Source: Coriobacteriales bacterium
GTDB taxonomy: Bacteria; Actinomycetota; Coriobacteriia; Coriobacteriales; UBA8131
DNA: 6,498 bases
Reading direction: 5' to 3'
Assembly (NCBI GenBank): GCA_031276475.1
Contig: JAISMZ010000021.1
Coordinates: forward strand, 1 to 6,498
Of the stretch, positions 1-4,857 are shown one piece after another. The notes beneath the pieces are model-generated. The model had not been told where the DNA came from. It did no database searches and was given only the letters and a program-made list of their open reading frames with translations. The translations under genes and the position numbers were made by a program. The stretch's first letter is position 1. The number at the start of each line of letters is the position of its first letter.

Positions 1-299
1 AGCACTACTGCCCGCAGTATTCGATGCCCAATACCCTGCCCCTGCCTTATCCGCCGGCGGGCGGCGGCGAAAACCGCCTGAATCCGGACCATCTGGAGCC
101 GTTCAACATCTTAACCGGGCTTTTCATCTACCATGGCAGCTTTGCCGGCGTTTATACCCGGGCCGGCACCCGGCCGCTGATCGTCGGCTTTCAAGGCGGC
201 GTCACCCTGGGTACCTTGCTGGCCGACTACGATCTGAACGAAGCCACCGCGCAGGGCCTGAGCATCCGCCCGCGGGCGCTGGAGCGCCTCACCTTTTGA
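1..299 (+). CDS. 3' end of an unrecognised protein gene (partial)
   Basis: The frame is open from the left edge (first whole codon at position 3) to a TGA at 297-299, giving about 98 visible C-terminal residues. An ATG at 24 exists, but the codons before it are also open (HYCPQYS) and no ribosome binding site precedes it, so the true start is taken to lie outside the window. The visible part has a Pro/Gly-rich stretch followed by a mixed alpha/beta-like tail containing EPFNILTG and GVYTRAG. I do not recognise the family; EPFN..TG.yi..G.faGvYtRaG vaguely recalls C-termini of circularly permuted ATP-grasp enzymes, which is only an impression. It lies 33 bp upstream of gltX on the same strand with no terminator between, so co-transcription is likely. 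Confidence 0.7.
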   Translation, partial: HYCPQYSMPNTLPLPYPPAGGGENRLNPDHLEPFNILTGLFIYHGSFAGVYTRAGTRPLIVGFQGGVTLGTLLADYDLNEATAQGLSIRPRALERLTF

Positions 300-332
300 G
301 GGCTCCATTCCTGGAGACGACAAGGAGTCTGG

Positions 333-1976
333 ATGAGTGATTCAACAAGGCCGGTGCGCGTGCGCTTTGCACCCTCCCCCACCGGCAAGCTGCACATCGG
401 CGGCGCTCGCACGGCCATCTACAACTGGGCTTTTGCCCGCCATCAGGGCGGCAGCTTCATCCTGCGCATCGAAGACACCGACCCGGAGCGTTCGAGCGTG
501 GAGAATACTGAGCAAATCATTCGCTCGCTGCGCTGGCTGGGGCTGAATTGGGACGAGGGGCCTGAGGCCGGCAGCGGAGCAAACAGCACCCGCAGCGCGG
601 GAGCTGCTGGTGCGAACAGCGGGGCTGCTGGCAACACGAGCGGCGGCGCGAGCGCAACGGACGCCAGCGGCGGCGCGGCAACGGATGCTGACGGCGGCGC
701 GGCAACGCCCGGCTGCGGCCCCTACCTGCAAAGCCAGCGCTTTGGCCTCTATCGGGAGCAACTGGAGCGTCTTGTCGCTTCGGGCAATGTCTACCCCTGC
801 TTTTGCAGCCCCGAGGAGTTGGACGCCAAACGCCGCCAGGCACAAATCCAGCAGCGCAACTACGGCTACGACCGCCGCTGCCGCGCCTTGCCCGCCGCCG
901 AGGCCGCCGCGCGCGTTCAGGCCGGCGAGGCGCATACCTGGCGTCTGAAGATCCCGCTGGAACGCGGCCCGGTCGTCTTTTCCGACCTCGTCTACGGCGA
1001 GATCAGCATACCGATAGAGCAACTCGACGATTTCATCCTCTACCGCTCCGACGGCACGCCAACCTACAATTTTGTGGTCTGTGTGGACGACGCGCTGATG
1101 GGCATCACCCATGTCATCCGTGGCGACGATCATCTCTCCAACACGCCCAAACAGATACTCGTCTACGAGGCTCTGGCGCAGCCAATACCGCAGTTCGCCC
1201 ACCTCTCAATGATCCTTGGCGGCGACGGCAAACGGCTCTCAAAACGCCACGGCGCCACGTCCGTGGAGCTCTACCGCGACGCCGGCTATCTGCCCGAGGC
1301 CCTGCTCAACTACCTCAGCCTGCTCGGCTGGTCGCTGGACGGCACAAGCACGATAATCCCTGCTGCCGAACTCGTCGCCAATTTCTCGCTGCGGCGCATA
1401 TCGCGCAACCCCGCTGTCTTTGATAATCAGAAGCTGGACTGGCTGAATCAGACCTATATCAAGCAGATGGGCGCCGCTGCTTTCATAGACGCCGTGCTGC
1501 CCTGGTTGGAGGCGGCCGGACTGACCGACGCCGCGCGCCTTGCCGCAGCGCGCGACTGGCATGAGGCAATCTATCCCCTGGTGGCCGAGCGGGTGCATAC
1601 CCTGGCCGAGGTGCCAGCGCTGGTGACCTACCTGTTCAGCGGTGCCAGCGTTGCGCTGGAAGAGAAATCCGTGGAGAAGTGCCTGTATGCGGATGGGGCC
1701 GCAAGCGCTCTGGCGCGTGCCACGGAGCTTTTATCTGACACTAAGCTGGATTGGAGCCACGAGGCCATCGAGGCCGCCCTGCGCGGCGGCGCCGCCGCCT
1801 TGGAGATGAAGCCAAAGCTGTTCTTTCAGGCGATCCGCGTGGCTGTCTGTGGCGCTATGGTCTCCCCGCCGCTTTTTGAGTCGATCGCCCTGGTGGGGCG
1901 CGAGAACACGCTAGCCCGGCTTCTTGCCGCCACTCAACTGATCTTGCGCAACTCCGAGGCGACGACGCGCGCATGA
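333..1976 (+). CDS. gltX: glutamyl-tRNA synthetase (GluRS) with low-complexity insertion
   Basis: Class I aminoacyl-tRNA synthetase that attaches glutamate to tRNA-Glu in the cytoplasm. Many bacteria have a non-discriminating form that also charges tRNA-Gln before GatCAB amidation. Seen: the ATP-binding HIGH-type motif HIGG at residues 21-24 within PSPTGKLHIGGARTA; the conserved RGDDHLSNTP at 263-272; the KMSKS-type loop KRLSKR at 300-305; then a helical anticodon-binding half to residue 547. A zinc-type knuckle shows C156, C158 and C183, but the usual fourth ligand two residues later is not His (CRA). The start is set by AAGGAG at 322-327, 5 nt before the ATG. The protein is about 50 residues longer than typical because of a Gly/Ala/Ser/Thr insertion at about 78-129, between LNWDEGP and GPYLQSQRF. 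Its 3' end overlaps a convergent gene by 43 bp. Confidence 0.97.
   Translation: MSDSTRPVRVRFAPSPTGKLHIGGARTAIYNWAFARHQGGSFILRIEDTDPERSSVENTEQIIRSLRWLGLNWDEGPEAGSGANSTRSAGAAGANSGAAGNTSGGASATDASGGAATDADGGAATPGCGPYLQSQRFGLYREQLERLVASGNVYPCFCSPEELDAKRRQAQIQQRNYGYDRRCRALPAAEAAARVQAGEAHTWRLKIPLERGPVVFSDLVYGEISIPIEQLDDFILYRSDGTPTYNFVVCVDDALMGITHVIRGDDHLSNTPKQILVYEALAQPIPQFAHLSMILGGDGKRLSKRHGATSVELYRDAGYLPEALLNYLSLLGWSLDGTSTIIPAAELVANFSLRRISRNPAVFDNQKLDWLNQTYIKQMGAAAFIDAVLPWLEAAGLTDAARLAAARDWHEAIYPLVAERVHTLAEVPALVTYLFSGASVALEEKSVEKCLYADGAASALARATELLSDTKLDWSHEAIEAALRGGAAALEMKPKLFFQAIRVAVCGAMVSPPLFESIALVGRENTLARLLAATQLILRNSEATTRA
567..716 (+). repeat. in-frame repeat tract inside gltX
   Basis: This GC-rich low-complexity stretch codes for the GluRS insertion. 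Two units of 21 bp (600-620 and 621-641) encode GAAGANS and GAAGNTS. They are followed by three related units starting at 639, 666 and 690 (27, 24 and 24 bp) encoding SGGASATDA, SGGAATDA and DGGAATPG. The 10-mer CGGCGGCGCG recurs at 641, 668 and 692. All units are multiples of three, so the frame is kept, as expected of slippage-driven growth in a solvent-exposed loop. Confidence 0.85.
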
Positions 1977-2725
1977 CGCATCTGATAGACTTCTTTGATG
2001 GCGGGTTCAGCTGGCTGCGCGGCGTCATTCTCAGCTCCAGCGCTTTTATAATGCCTACCCCGATAGACCAGTGAGGCCTGAAGAAGGGCGTCTCGCTGCT
2101 CCAGTCGTGCCAGCACGTCCTGAATCACCTCCAGCGTCAGCTCCTTTGGTTCGTCCGGCTGCGAAGCAACGTAATTCACCCCGTAATTCGCGGTCAGCCG
2201 TTGGGGCGGACTGGCAGGGGTGGTGGCAGGCGACGCGGGGGTGGCAACGGGCGACGCAGGGGCAGTGGCCGGGGTGGCAGGTGGCACAGGGGCGGCAATA
2301 GAACGGGTGGAGGTCTTGCAGGAAGCTACCACCCGAAACTCCTCCGGTGTCTCAATCGAACTGAAATAGGCAGCATCTTCGTAATCGGCGGCACCGTCGG
2401 GATTAAAACGCAGGCGGTCGATCTCGCGCCGCGAGGTCTTTATCCGCTTGCTCGGGTGCTGGGTGCAGGTAAGATCGGTGCATCTCAACGCCTTTGCGTG
2501 GCGATAACGATAGACAACCACCGCCAGTGCGGCCAGCGCGCAGAGCAGCAGCGCGCTGCTGCCGACGGCAAGATAGACAGCGGTATCAGGGTTCAACGCG
2601 GCATCGATCTGCTCAATCACCCCCTCCTCGGCGTAGGCTAACAGGGGCAACAATGCAACACTCCCGATAATTGTGGAGAACGACGTGGTCTTGATTAGAG
2701 CCGCCCTGCTTGGTTTAATCTTCAT
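1934..2725 (-). CDS. predicted signal-peptide membrane protein with Pro/Ala/Thr linker
   Basis: 263 residues; family not recognised. Residues 1-32 look like a signal peptide: Lys/Arg-rich start, hydrophobic core ending LLPLLA, and an A-x-A type site AYA before EE. A second hydrophobic helix lies at about 49-72 and is followed by YRYRHAK, so the long C-terminal part is predicted to be cytoplasmic and the 33-48 segment outside. Residues 145-174 are a Pro/Ala/Thr/Ser repeat linker. The tail (about 193-220) is charged and probably helical. The start is supported by AAAGGA (complement of 2732-2737) about 6 nt before the ATG and by a promoter upstream at 2768-2796. It converges with gltX, overlapping it by 43 bp, and no terminator separates them. 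If the first helix is cleaved, the lepB product is the obvious candidate enzyme. The role is unknown. Confidence 0.75.
   Translation of the reverse strand: MKIKPSRAALIKTTSFSTIIGSVALLPLLAYAEEGVIEQIDAALNPDTAVYLAVGSSALLLCALAALAVVVYRYRHAKALRCTDLTCTQHPSKRIKTSRREIDRLRFNPDGAADYEDAAYFSSIETPEEFRVVASCKTSTRSIAAPVPPATPATAPASPVATPASPATTPASPPQRLTANYGVNYVASQPDEPKELTLEVIQDVLARLEQRDALLQASLVYRGRHYKSAGAENDAAQPAEPAIKEVYQMRHARVVASELRKIS
2204..2293 (-). repeat. Pro/Ala/Thr repeat tract in the membrane-protein gene
   Basis: Codes for residues 145-174 of the 1934-2725 protein, made of short PATPATAP, ASPVATP, ASPATTP and ASPP units. On the plus strand the repeats show as recurring GGCGACGC and GGGGTGGCA blocks about 20 bp apart. 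It is probably an extended, flexible linker. Confidence 0.7.
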
Positions 2726-2757
2726 CTGGCGTCCTTTGCGGCGGATAACATATTCTG

Positions 2758-2769
2758 CTAACTGGTTAG
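2758..2769. promoter_or_regulatory. small palindrome at the promoter, possible operator
   Basis: CTAACTGGTTAG is a perfect 5+5 bp inverted repeat with a 2-bp centre, placed at the downstream edge of the predicted -10 for the minus-strand gene, where a repressor would block transcription. It is short enough to be chance. Confidence 0.3.
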
Positions 2770-2796
2770 TTTAGCGGATTCAATGGTTTATGGCAA
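2768..2796 (-). promoter_or_regulatory. predicted sigma70-type promoter for the 1934-2725 gene
   Basis: Read on the minus strand: TTGCCA (complement of 2791-2796, 5 of 6 match to TTGACA), a 17-nt spacer, and TAAACT (complement of 2768-2773, 4 of 6 match to TATAAT). It lies about 40 bp upstream of the ATG at 2725. Predicted by eye only. Confidence 0.55.
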
Positions 2797-2816
2797 GCGG
2801 TAATCTGTACGAGCAT

Positions 2817-2845
2817 TTGACGGCACAGAGCAAGGCCGCTAAGAT
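2817..2845 (+). promoter_or_regulatory. predicted sigma70-type promoter of the tRNA operon
   Basis: TTGACG at 2817-2822 (5 of 6), a 17-nt spacer, and TAAGAT at 2840-2845 (4 of 6). A start near 2852 would give a leader of about 33 nt before tRNA-Gln. It lies back to back with the minus-strand promoter, 20 bp between the two -35 boxes. Both -10 boxes are preceded by CCGC, giving a CCGCTAA inverted pair at 2771-2777 and 2836-2842. Confidence 0.65.
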
Positions 2846-2884
2846 ATACGCTTGCGCCGTGTTCCAGCACAGCAATGACAGCAC

Positions 2885-2958
2885 TGGGGTGTCGTCTAAT
2901 GGTAGGACAGCAGATTCTGGTTCTGTCAGTGAGGGTTCGACTCCTTCCACCCCAGCCA
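2885..2958 (+). tRNA. tRNA-Gln (anticodon CUG), CCA encoded
   Basis: The cloverleaf folds by hand. The acceptor stem pairs TGGGGTG 2885-2891 with CACCCCA 2948-2954, all seven pairs. The D stem is GTC 2894-2896 with GAC 2906-2908. The anticodon stem is 2910-2914 with 2922-2926 (one G-U) and the loop TTCTGGT has anticodon CTG at 2917-2919. The T stem is 2931-2935 with 2943-2947 and the loop TTCGACT. The discriminator base is G2955 and CCA is 2956-2958. It reads CAG codons. The bases GCCAG 2955-2959 can pair with CTGGC 2965-2969, so the precursor may fold a small hairpin over its own CCA. Its 3' end from 2935 is duplicated 197 bp downstream. Confidence 0.96.
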
Positions 2959-2997
2959 GCATTTCTGGCAAGGTGGCAAACGCGGTTCACTTACCGG
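2935..2997 (+). repeat. 63-bp direct repeat, copy A (tRNA-Gln 3' end plus flank)
   Basis: Runs from the last base of the 5' T-stem strand of tRNA-Gln through the CCA and 39 bp of downstream spacer. It is identical to copy B at 3132-3194, offset 197 bp. After the perfect match, two of three bases differ and then TGGCC is shared again (3000-3004 and 3197-3201), so similarity reaches the first four bases of tRNA-Glu. Confidence 0.95.
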
Positions 2998-3131
2998 TTT
3001 GGCCGAGGTAGGAGTCGAAGCCAGACATGGGGCCGAGCGTTAAGCCGGGGCGCCAGTGGCGCGCCGGTAGCGAGGCTCGCGAGTGAACAAAGTGAGCGAG
3101 CAGGGCAAATGCGAAGCGCAGCGCAGCATTT
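2998..3131. other. 134-bp structured segment between the repeat copies
   Basis: Noncoding GC-rich DNA inside the tRNA transcript. In order: a GGCCGAG direct repeat (3001-3007 and 3031-3037); an anti-T-arm sequence GGTAGGAGTCGAA (3007-3019); a strong hairpin at 3045-3067; the near-palindrome GCGAGGCTCGC (3070-3080); GAACAAA (3085-3091), complementary to TTTGTTC 3129-3135; and CAAATGC (3106-3112), complementary to GCATTTG 3126-3132. I see no start-codon frame with a convincing ribosome binding site and no integrase or transposase. It could be a small inverted-repeat element, a remnant of a tRNA-targeting element, or a local rearrangement. Confidence 0.6.
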
Positions 3132-3145
3132 GTTCGACTCCTTCC
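3007..3145. repeat. terminal inverted repeat pair matching the tRNA T-arm
   Basis: GGTAGGAGTCGAA at 3007-3019 is the reverse complement of TTCGACTCCTTCC at 3133-3145 with one mismatch in 13, so the segment is bounded by an inverted repeat. The same right-hand sequence occurs at 2936-2948 in the T-loop and 3' T-stem of the intact tRNA-Gln. The inner 10 bp (AGGAGTCGAA and TTCGACTCCT) are perfect. Confidence 0.85.
3045..3067. repeat. GC-rich hairpin in the inter-tRNA segment
   Basis: Positions 3045-3054 pair with 3058-3067 around an AGT loop: nine G-C pairs with one internal G-G mismatch (3049/3063). No T-run follows on either strand, so it is not an intrinsic terminator. In the tRNA precursor it would be a very stable stem. 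Confidence 0.75.
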
Positions 3146-3155
3146 ACCCCAGCCA
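3132..3155 (+). pseudogene. tRNA-Gln 3' fragment (T-loop to CCA)
   Basis: A 24-nt exact copy of tRNA-Gln 2935-2958: the T-loop, 3' T-stem strand, 3' acceptor strand, discriminator and CCA. The matching 5' strands are absent; the bases just upstream (GCATTT) cannot form the T-stem, so it cannot be a functional tRNA. Confidence 0.85.
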
Positions 3156-3194
3156 GCATTTCTGGCAAGGTGGCAAACGCGGTTCACTTACCGG
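3132..3194 (+). repeat. 63-bp direct repeat, copy B
   Basis: Perfect copy of 2935-2997. It ends 3 bp before the first base of tRNA-Glu and includes the tRNA-Gln 3' fragment and the GCCAG/CTGGC mini-hairpin (3152-3166). Confidence 0.95.
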
Positions 3195-3197
3195 CAT

Positions 3198-3274
3198 GGC
3201 CCGTTCGTCTAGCGGTTTAGGACACCGCCCTCTCAAGGCGGAGGTCACGGGTTCGAATCCCGTACGGGCTACCA
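3198..3274 (+). tRNA. tRNA-Glu (anticodon CUC), CCA encoded
   Basis: The acceptor stem pairs GGCCCGT 3198-3204 with ACGGGCT 3264-3270, including one G-U at the terminal pair. The anticodon stem is CCGCC 3225-3229 with GGCGG 3237-3241, all five pairs; the loop CTCTCAA has anticodon CTC at 3232-3234. The T-arm carries ACGGG, TTCGAAT and CCCGT. The discriminator is A3271 and CCA is 3272-3274. It reads GAG codons. It is the last gene of the tRNA operon and a substrate of the gltX product encoded about 1.2 kb upstream. Confidence 0.96.
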
Positions 3275-3284
3275 ACTAATTTGC

Positions 3285-3319
3285 GGGTCAGAGGCTGTTG
3301 ATTGTCTCTGACCTGTTTT
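3285..3319 (+). terminator. intrinsic terminator of the tRNA operon
   Basis: GGTCAGAG 3286-3293 pairs perfectly with CTCTGACC 3306-3313. The stem extends inward by a G-U and a C-G pair around an 8-nt loop and is followed by TGTTTT at 3314-3319. It begins about 10 nt after the tRNA-Glu CCA, the expected place to end the operon. Confidence 0.85.
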
Positions 3320-3323
3320 AACT

Positions 3324-3332
3324 TGTGGATAA
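3324..3332 (-). promoter_or_regulatory. consensus DnaA-box 9-mer
   Basis: The complement reads TTATCCACA, a perfect match to the strong DnaA-box consensus, 30 bp upstream of the TMEM175-family start codon. A one-mismatch relative, TCATCCACA, lies at 4002-4010 just after that gene. No cluster is present, so this is not an origin. Isolated 9-mers can be chance. Confidence 0.35.
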
Positions 3333-3350
3333 AAACGGCGCCGAAATCCG

Positions 3351-3356
3351 GGAGGT
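3351..3356 (+). promoter_or_regulatory. ribosome binding site that sets the TMEM175-family start
   Basis: GGAGGT lies 5-6 nt before the ATG at 3362. A nearer ATG at 3357 is out of frame, and the frame's earlier ATG at 3302 falls inside the terminator hairpin, so 3362 is the best start. Confidence 0.8.
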
Positions 3357-3361
3357 ATGCC

Positions 3362-3970
3362 ATGCCTAAATCGCGCATAGAGGCCTTTACCGACGCAATC
3401 ATCGCCATCGTCATGACGATCCTGGTCTTGGAGTTGACCTCCCCTGCCGACGGCAGCTTTGCGGCGCTCTGGGATCTCAGGCATCAATTTGTTATATACT
3501 TAATCAGTTTTTTGACCCTGGCCATCTATTGGAACAACCATCATCATCTGCTGCAGATCTCCCACAGGGTCAATGGGAGCGTGCTTTGGTGGAACGTCTT
3601 GCTACTGCTCTTCCTGTCGCTGATCCCCTTCACCACCGCCTGGGTCAGTGACCACCTCTTCACAACCGCTCCGGAGGTCACCTACGGCGCCGTGATGCTG
3701 GCCGCCGACCTCGTCTGGTGGGGCATGGTGCACGAGCTGGTACGCGAACATGGCAGCCAGAGCAAAATCGCTCAGGCGGTGGAGACGCGCAAATCCTATA
3801 TCTCGGTAGGACTGGTGGCGCTCGGCGTCGTCTTGGGATTTTTCATCCCGCTTTCTACGCTGACCTGCTGCGTCGCTTCCCTGGTCCCCTGGCTGATTCC
3901 CGACCGTCGCATTGAGCAGATGATGCGCGAGAGCGCAGCGGGCGACAAAGGCGGTCATAAGCGGGATTGA
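3362..3970 (+). CDS. TMEM175/DUF1211-family membrane protein, putative potassium channel
   Basis: 202 residues in the inner membrane. The N-terminus has the family signature, basic residue then F-[ST]-D at the head of the first helix: R5, F9-T10-D11, then AIIAIVMTILVLEL. Further hydrophobic helices lie at about 40-57, 74-96, 105-124, 146-165 and 166-180, matching the six-helix repeat of prokaryotic members, which assemble as tetramers and pass potassium. The usual FSD is FTD here, a conservative change. WNNHHHLL (57-64) after helix 2 is also in keeping with the family. The C-terminus is short and charged. It follows the tRNA terminator directly and converges on lepB with a 50-bp gap. I could not identify a convincing promoter of its own, so some terminator read-through is possible. 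Confidence 0.85.
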   Translation: MPKSRIEAFTDAIIAIVMTILVLELTSPADGSFAALWDLRHQFVIYLISFLTLAIYWNNHHHLLQISHRVNGSVLWWNVLLLLFLSLIPFTTAWVSDHLFTTAPEVTYGAVMLAADLVWWGMVHELVREHGSQSKIAQAVETRKSYISVGLVALGVVLGFFIPLSTLTCCVASLVPWLIPDRRIEQMMRESAAGDKGGHKRD

Positions 3971-4020
3971 CGACGGTCACGGCGGACGGAGCGCGGCGCC
4001 CTCATCCACAGGTAAGCCGG

Positions 4021-4848
4021 TTACTGCAACATGCCGATGTCTTCAAACGGCCAGAAGACGAACAGAGCGTGGCCTAAGACCTCGCTTTCCTGGATGACAC
4101 CAAAGTAGCGGCTGTCGGCTGAACTGGTGCGATTGTCTCCCATTACCCAGATGCTGCCTTCGGGCACGGTGTAGGGGTAGGTGATGGTCATATCCTGGTA
4201 CTGGCTGGGCAATGGTTCGGTCAGCTTGTGCTGCGTGTAGGGTTCAAAGAGGGTGACACCGTCCACCACGACGCGCCCGTTTTGGAGATCTACCGTCTGT
4301 CCACCGACGGCAATCACCCGCTTGACGAGAATCCGCCCCGGCTGAATCTTATCGTTGAAGCAGACGATCTCGCCGGGCTTTACGCCGTCGATTTTAAAAA
4401 AGAGCATGTCTGCCGCGAATTTGTCGCCGGTCATGATGGTTGGTTCCATTGAGGCCGAGGGCACCTCGAATATTTGGATCACAAAAGTACGCACCAGCCA
4501 GGTCACACCAAAGGCGATGCAGAGGACGATGGCGAATTCCAACACCAGTCGCAGGATGCCACTTTTGCGGGGGCGCTCCTCGGGGGATGACGGCGAGGAT
4601 TGGAGTGCTTCGGACGACGGGAGCGAGCCCGCTTCGGGCAGCGGCCGCAGTGCAGGCAAACCCGTTGAAGGTGGTGGCGGCACGACCGGTGTCAGCGGGG
4701 GCTGCACCAGCGACTGAGACAATCCCGGCGGCGGCACGGGCGGAGGCGACGGCGCGAGCGGATCCGGCACAGACTGCGGCAGACCCGGCACGGACAGCGA
4801 CCGACCCGGCGCAGACAGCGGCGTTGTTATGTCTCTCTCTTCGTCCAT
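4021..4848 (-). CDS. lepB: signal peptidase I with long proline-rich N-terminal extension
   Basis: Membrane-bound serine protease (Ser-Lys dyad) that removes signal peptides from exported preproteins on the outer face of the membrane. Seen: one membrane helix at about 98-120; catalytic motif PSASMEPT with Ser133; general base Lys176 in GRILVKRVIAVGG; and the box E motif GDNRTSSADSRYFG at 237-250. The C-terminal catalytic part has normal length. Residues 1-95 are an unusual Pro/Ser/Leu-rich cytoplasmic extension with heptad-like units (LSAPGRS, LSVPGLP, QSVPDPL). The gene is last in a minus-strand operon: the ATG is 6 bp after the stop of the upstream gene, and its ribosome binding site GAGG (complement of 4853-4856) overlaps that TGA, suggesting translational coupling. 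It is one of the usual envelope-maintenance genes and likely essential. Confidence 0.96.
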   Translation of the reverse strand: MDEERDITTPLSAPGRSLSVPGLPQSVPDPLAPSPPPVPPPGLSQSLVQPPLTPVVPPPPSTGLPALRPLPEAGSLPSSEALQSSPSSPEERPRKSGILRLVLEFAIVLCIAFGVTWLVRTFVIQIFEVPSASMEPTIMTGDKFAADMLFFKIDGVKPGEIVCFNDKIQPGRILVKRVIAVGGQTVDLQNGRVVVDGVTLFEPYTQHKLTEPLPSQYQDMTITYPYTVPEGSIWVMGDNRTSSADSRYFGVIQESEVLGHALFVFWPFEDIGMLQ

Positions 4849-4857
4849 ACCACCTCA
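4849..4857 (-). promoter_or_regulatory. coupled ribosome binding site of lepB
   Basis: Read on the minus strand: TGAGGTGGT followed by ATG. The TGA that ends the upstream gene is part of the GAGG Shine-Dalgarno, so ribosomes ending upstream are placed to restart on lepB. Confidence 0.75.

Noticed and set aside
303..316. CTCCA/TGGAG mini-hairpin between the first gene and gltX
   Set aside because: Only five pairs with no T-run, directly ahead of the gltX ribosome binding site; too weak for a terminator and no leader-peptide or T-box features seen.
342..1202. 286-residue open frame on the minus strand opposite gltX
   Set aside because: It lies fully under gltX, whose motifs are unmistakable; long antisense frames are common in high-GC coding DNA and this one has no recognisable domain.
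803..1423. 206-residue Arg/Pro-rich plus-strand frame within gltX
   Set aside because: Arg/Pro/Ala-rich composition typical of an out-of-frame shadow of a GC-rich gene; it is embedded in the real one.
2201..2641. 146-residue Gly/Arg-rich plus-strand frame
   Set aside because: Its Gly/Arg richness is the complement of the Pro/Ala/Thr repeat of the real minus-strand gene.
2935..3194. Two-copy repeat read as a CRISPR array
   Set aside because: Only two copies of a 63-bp repeat with a 134-bp interval, overlapping a tRNA, and no cas genes.
2766..3275. Several frames on both strands across the tRNA genes, with peptides such as GWGGRSRT and ARTGFEPVTS
   Set aside because: These are the familiar false proteins that appear when tRNA genes and their flanks are translated; the tRNA cloverleafs explain the sequence.
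3971..4020. Bidirectional terminator between the TMEM175-family gene and lepB
   Set aside because: GC-rich but with no stem followed by a T-run on either strand.
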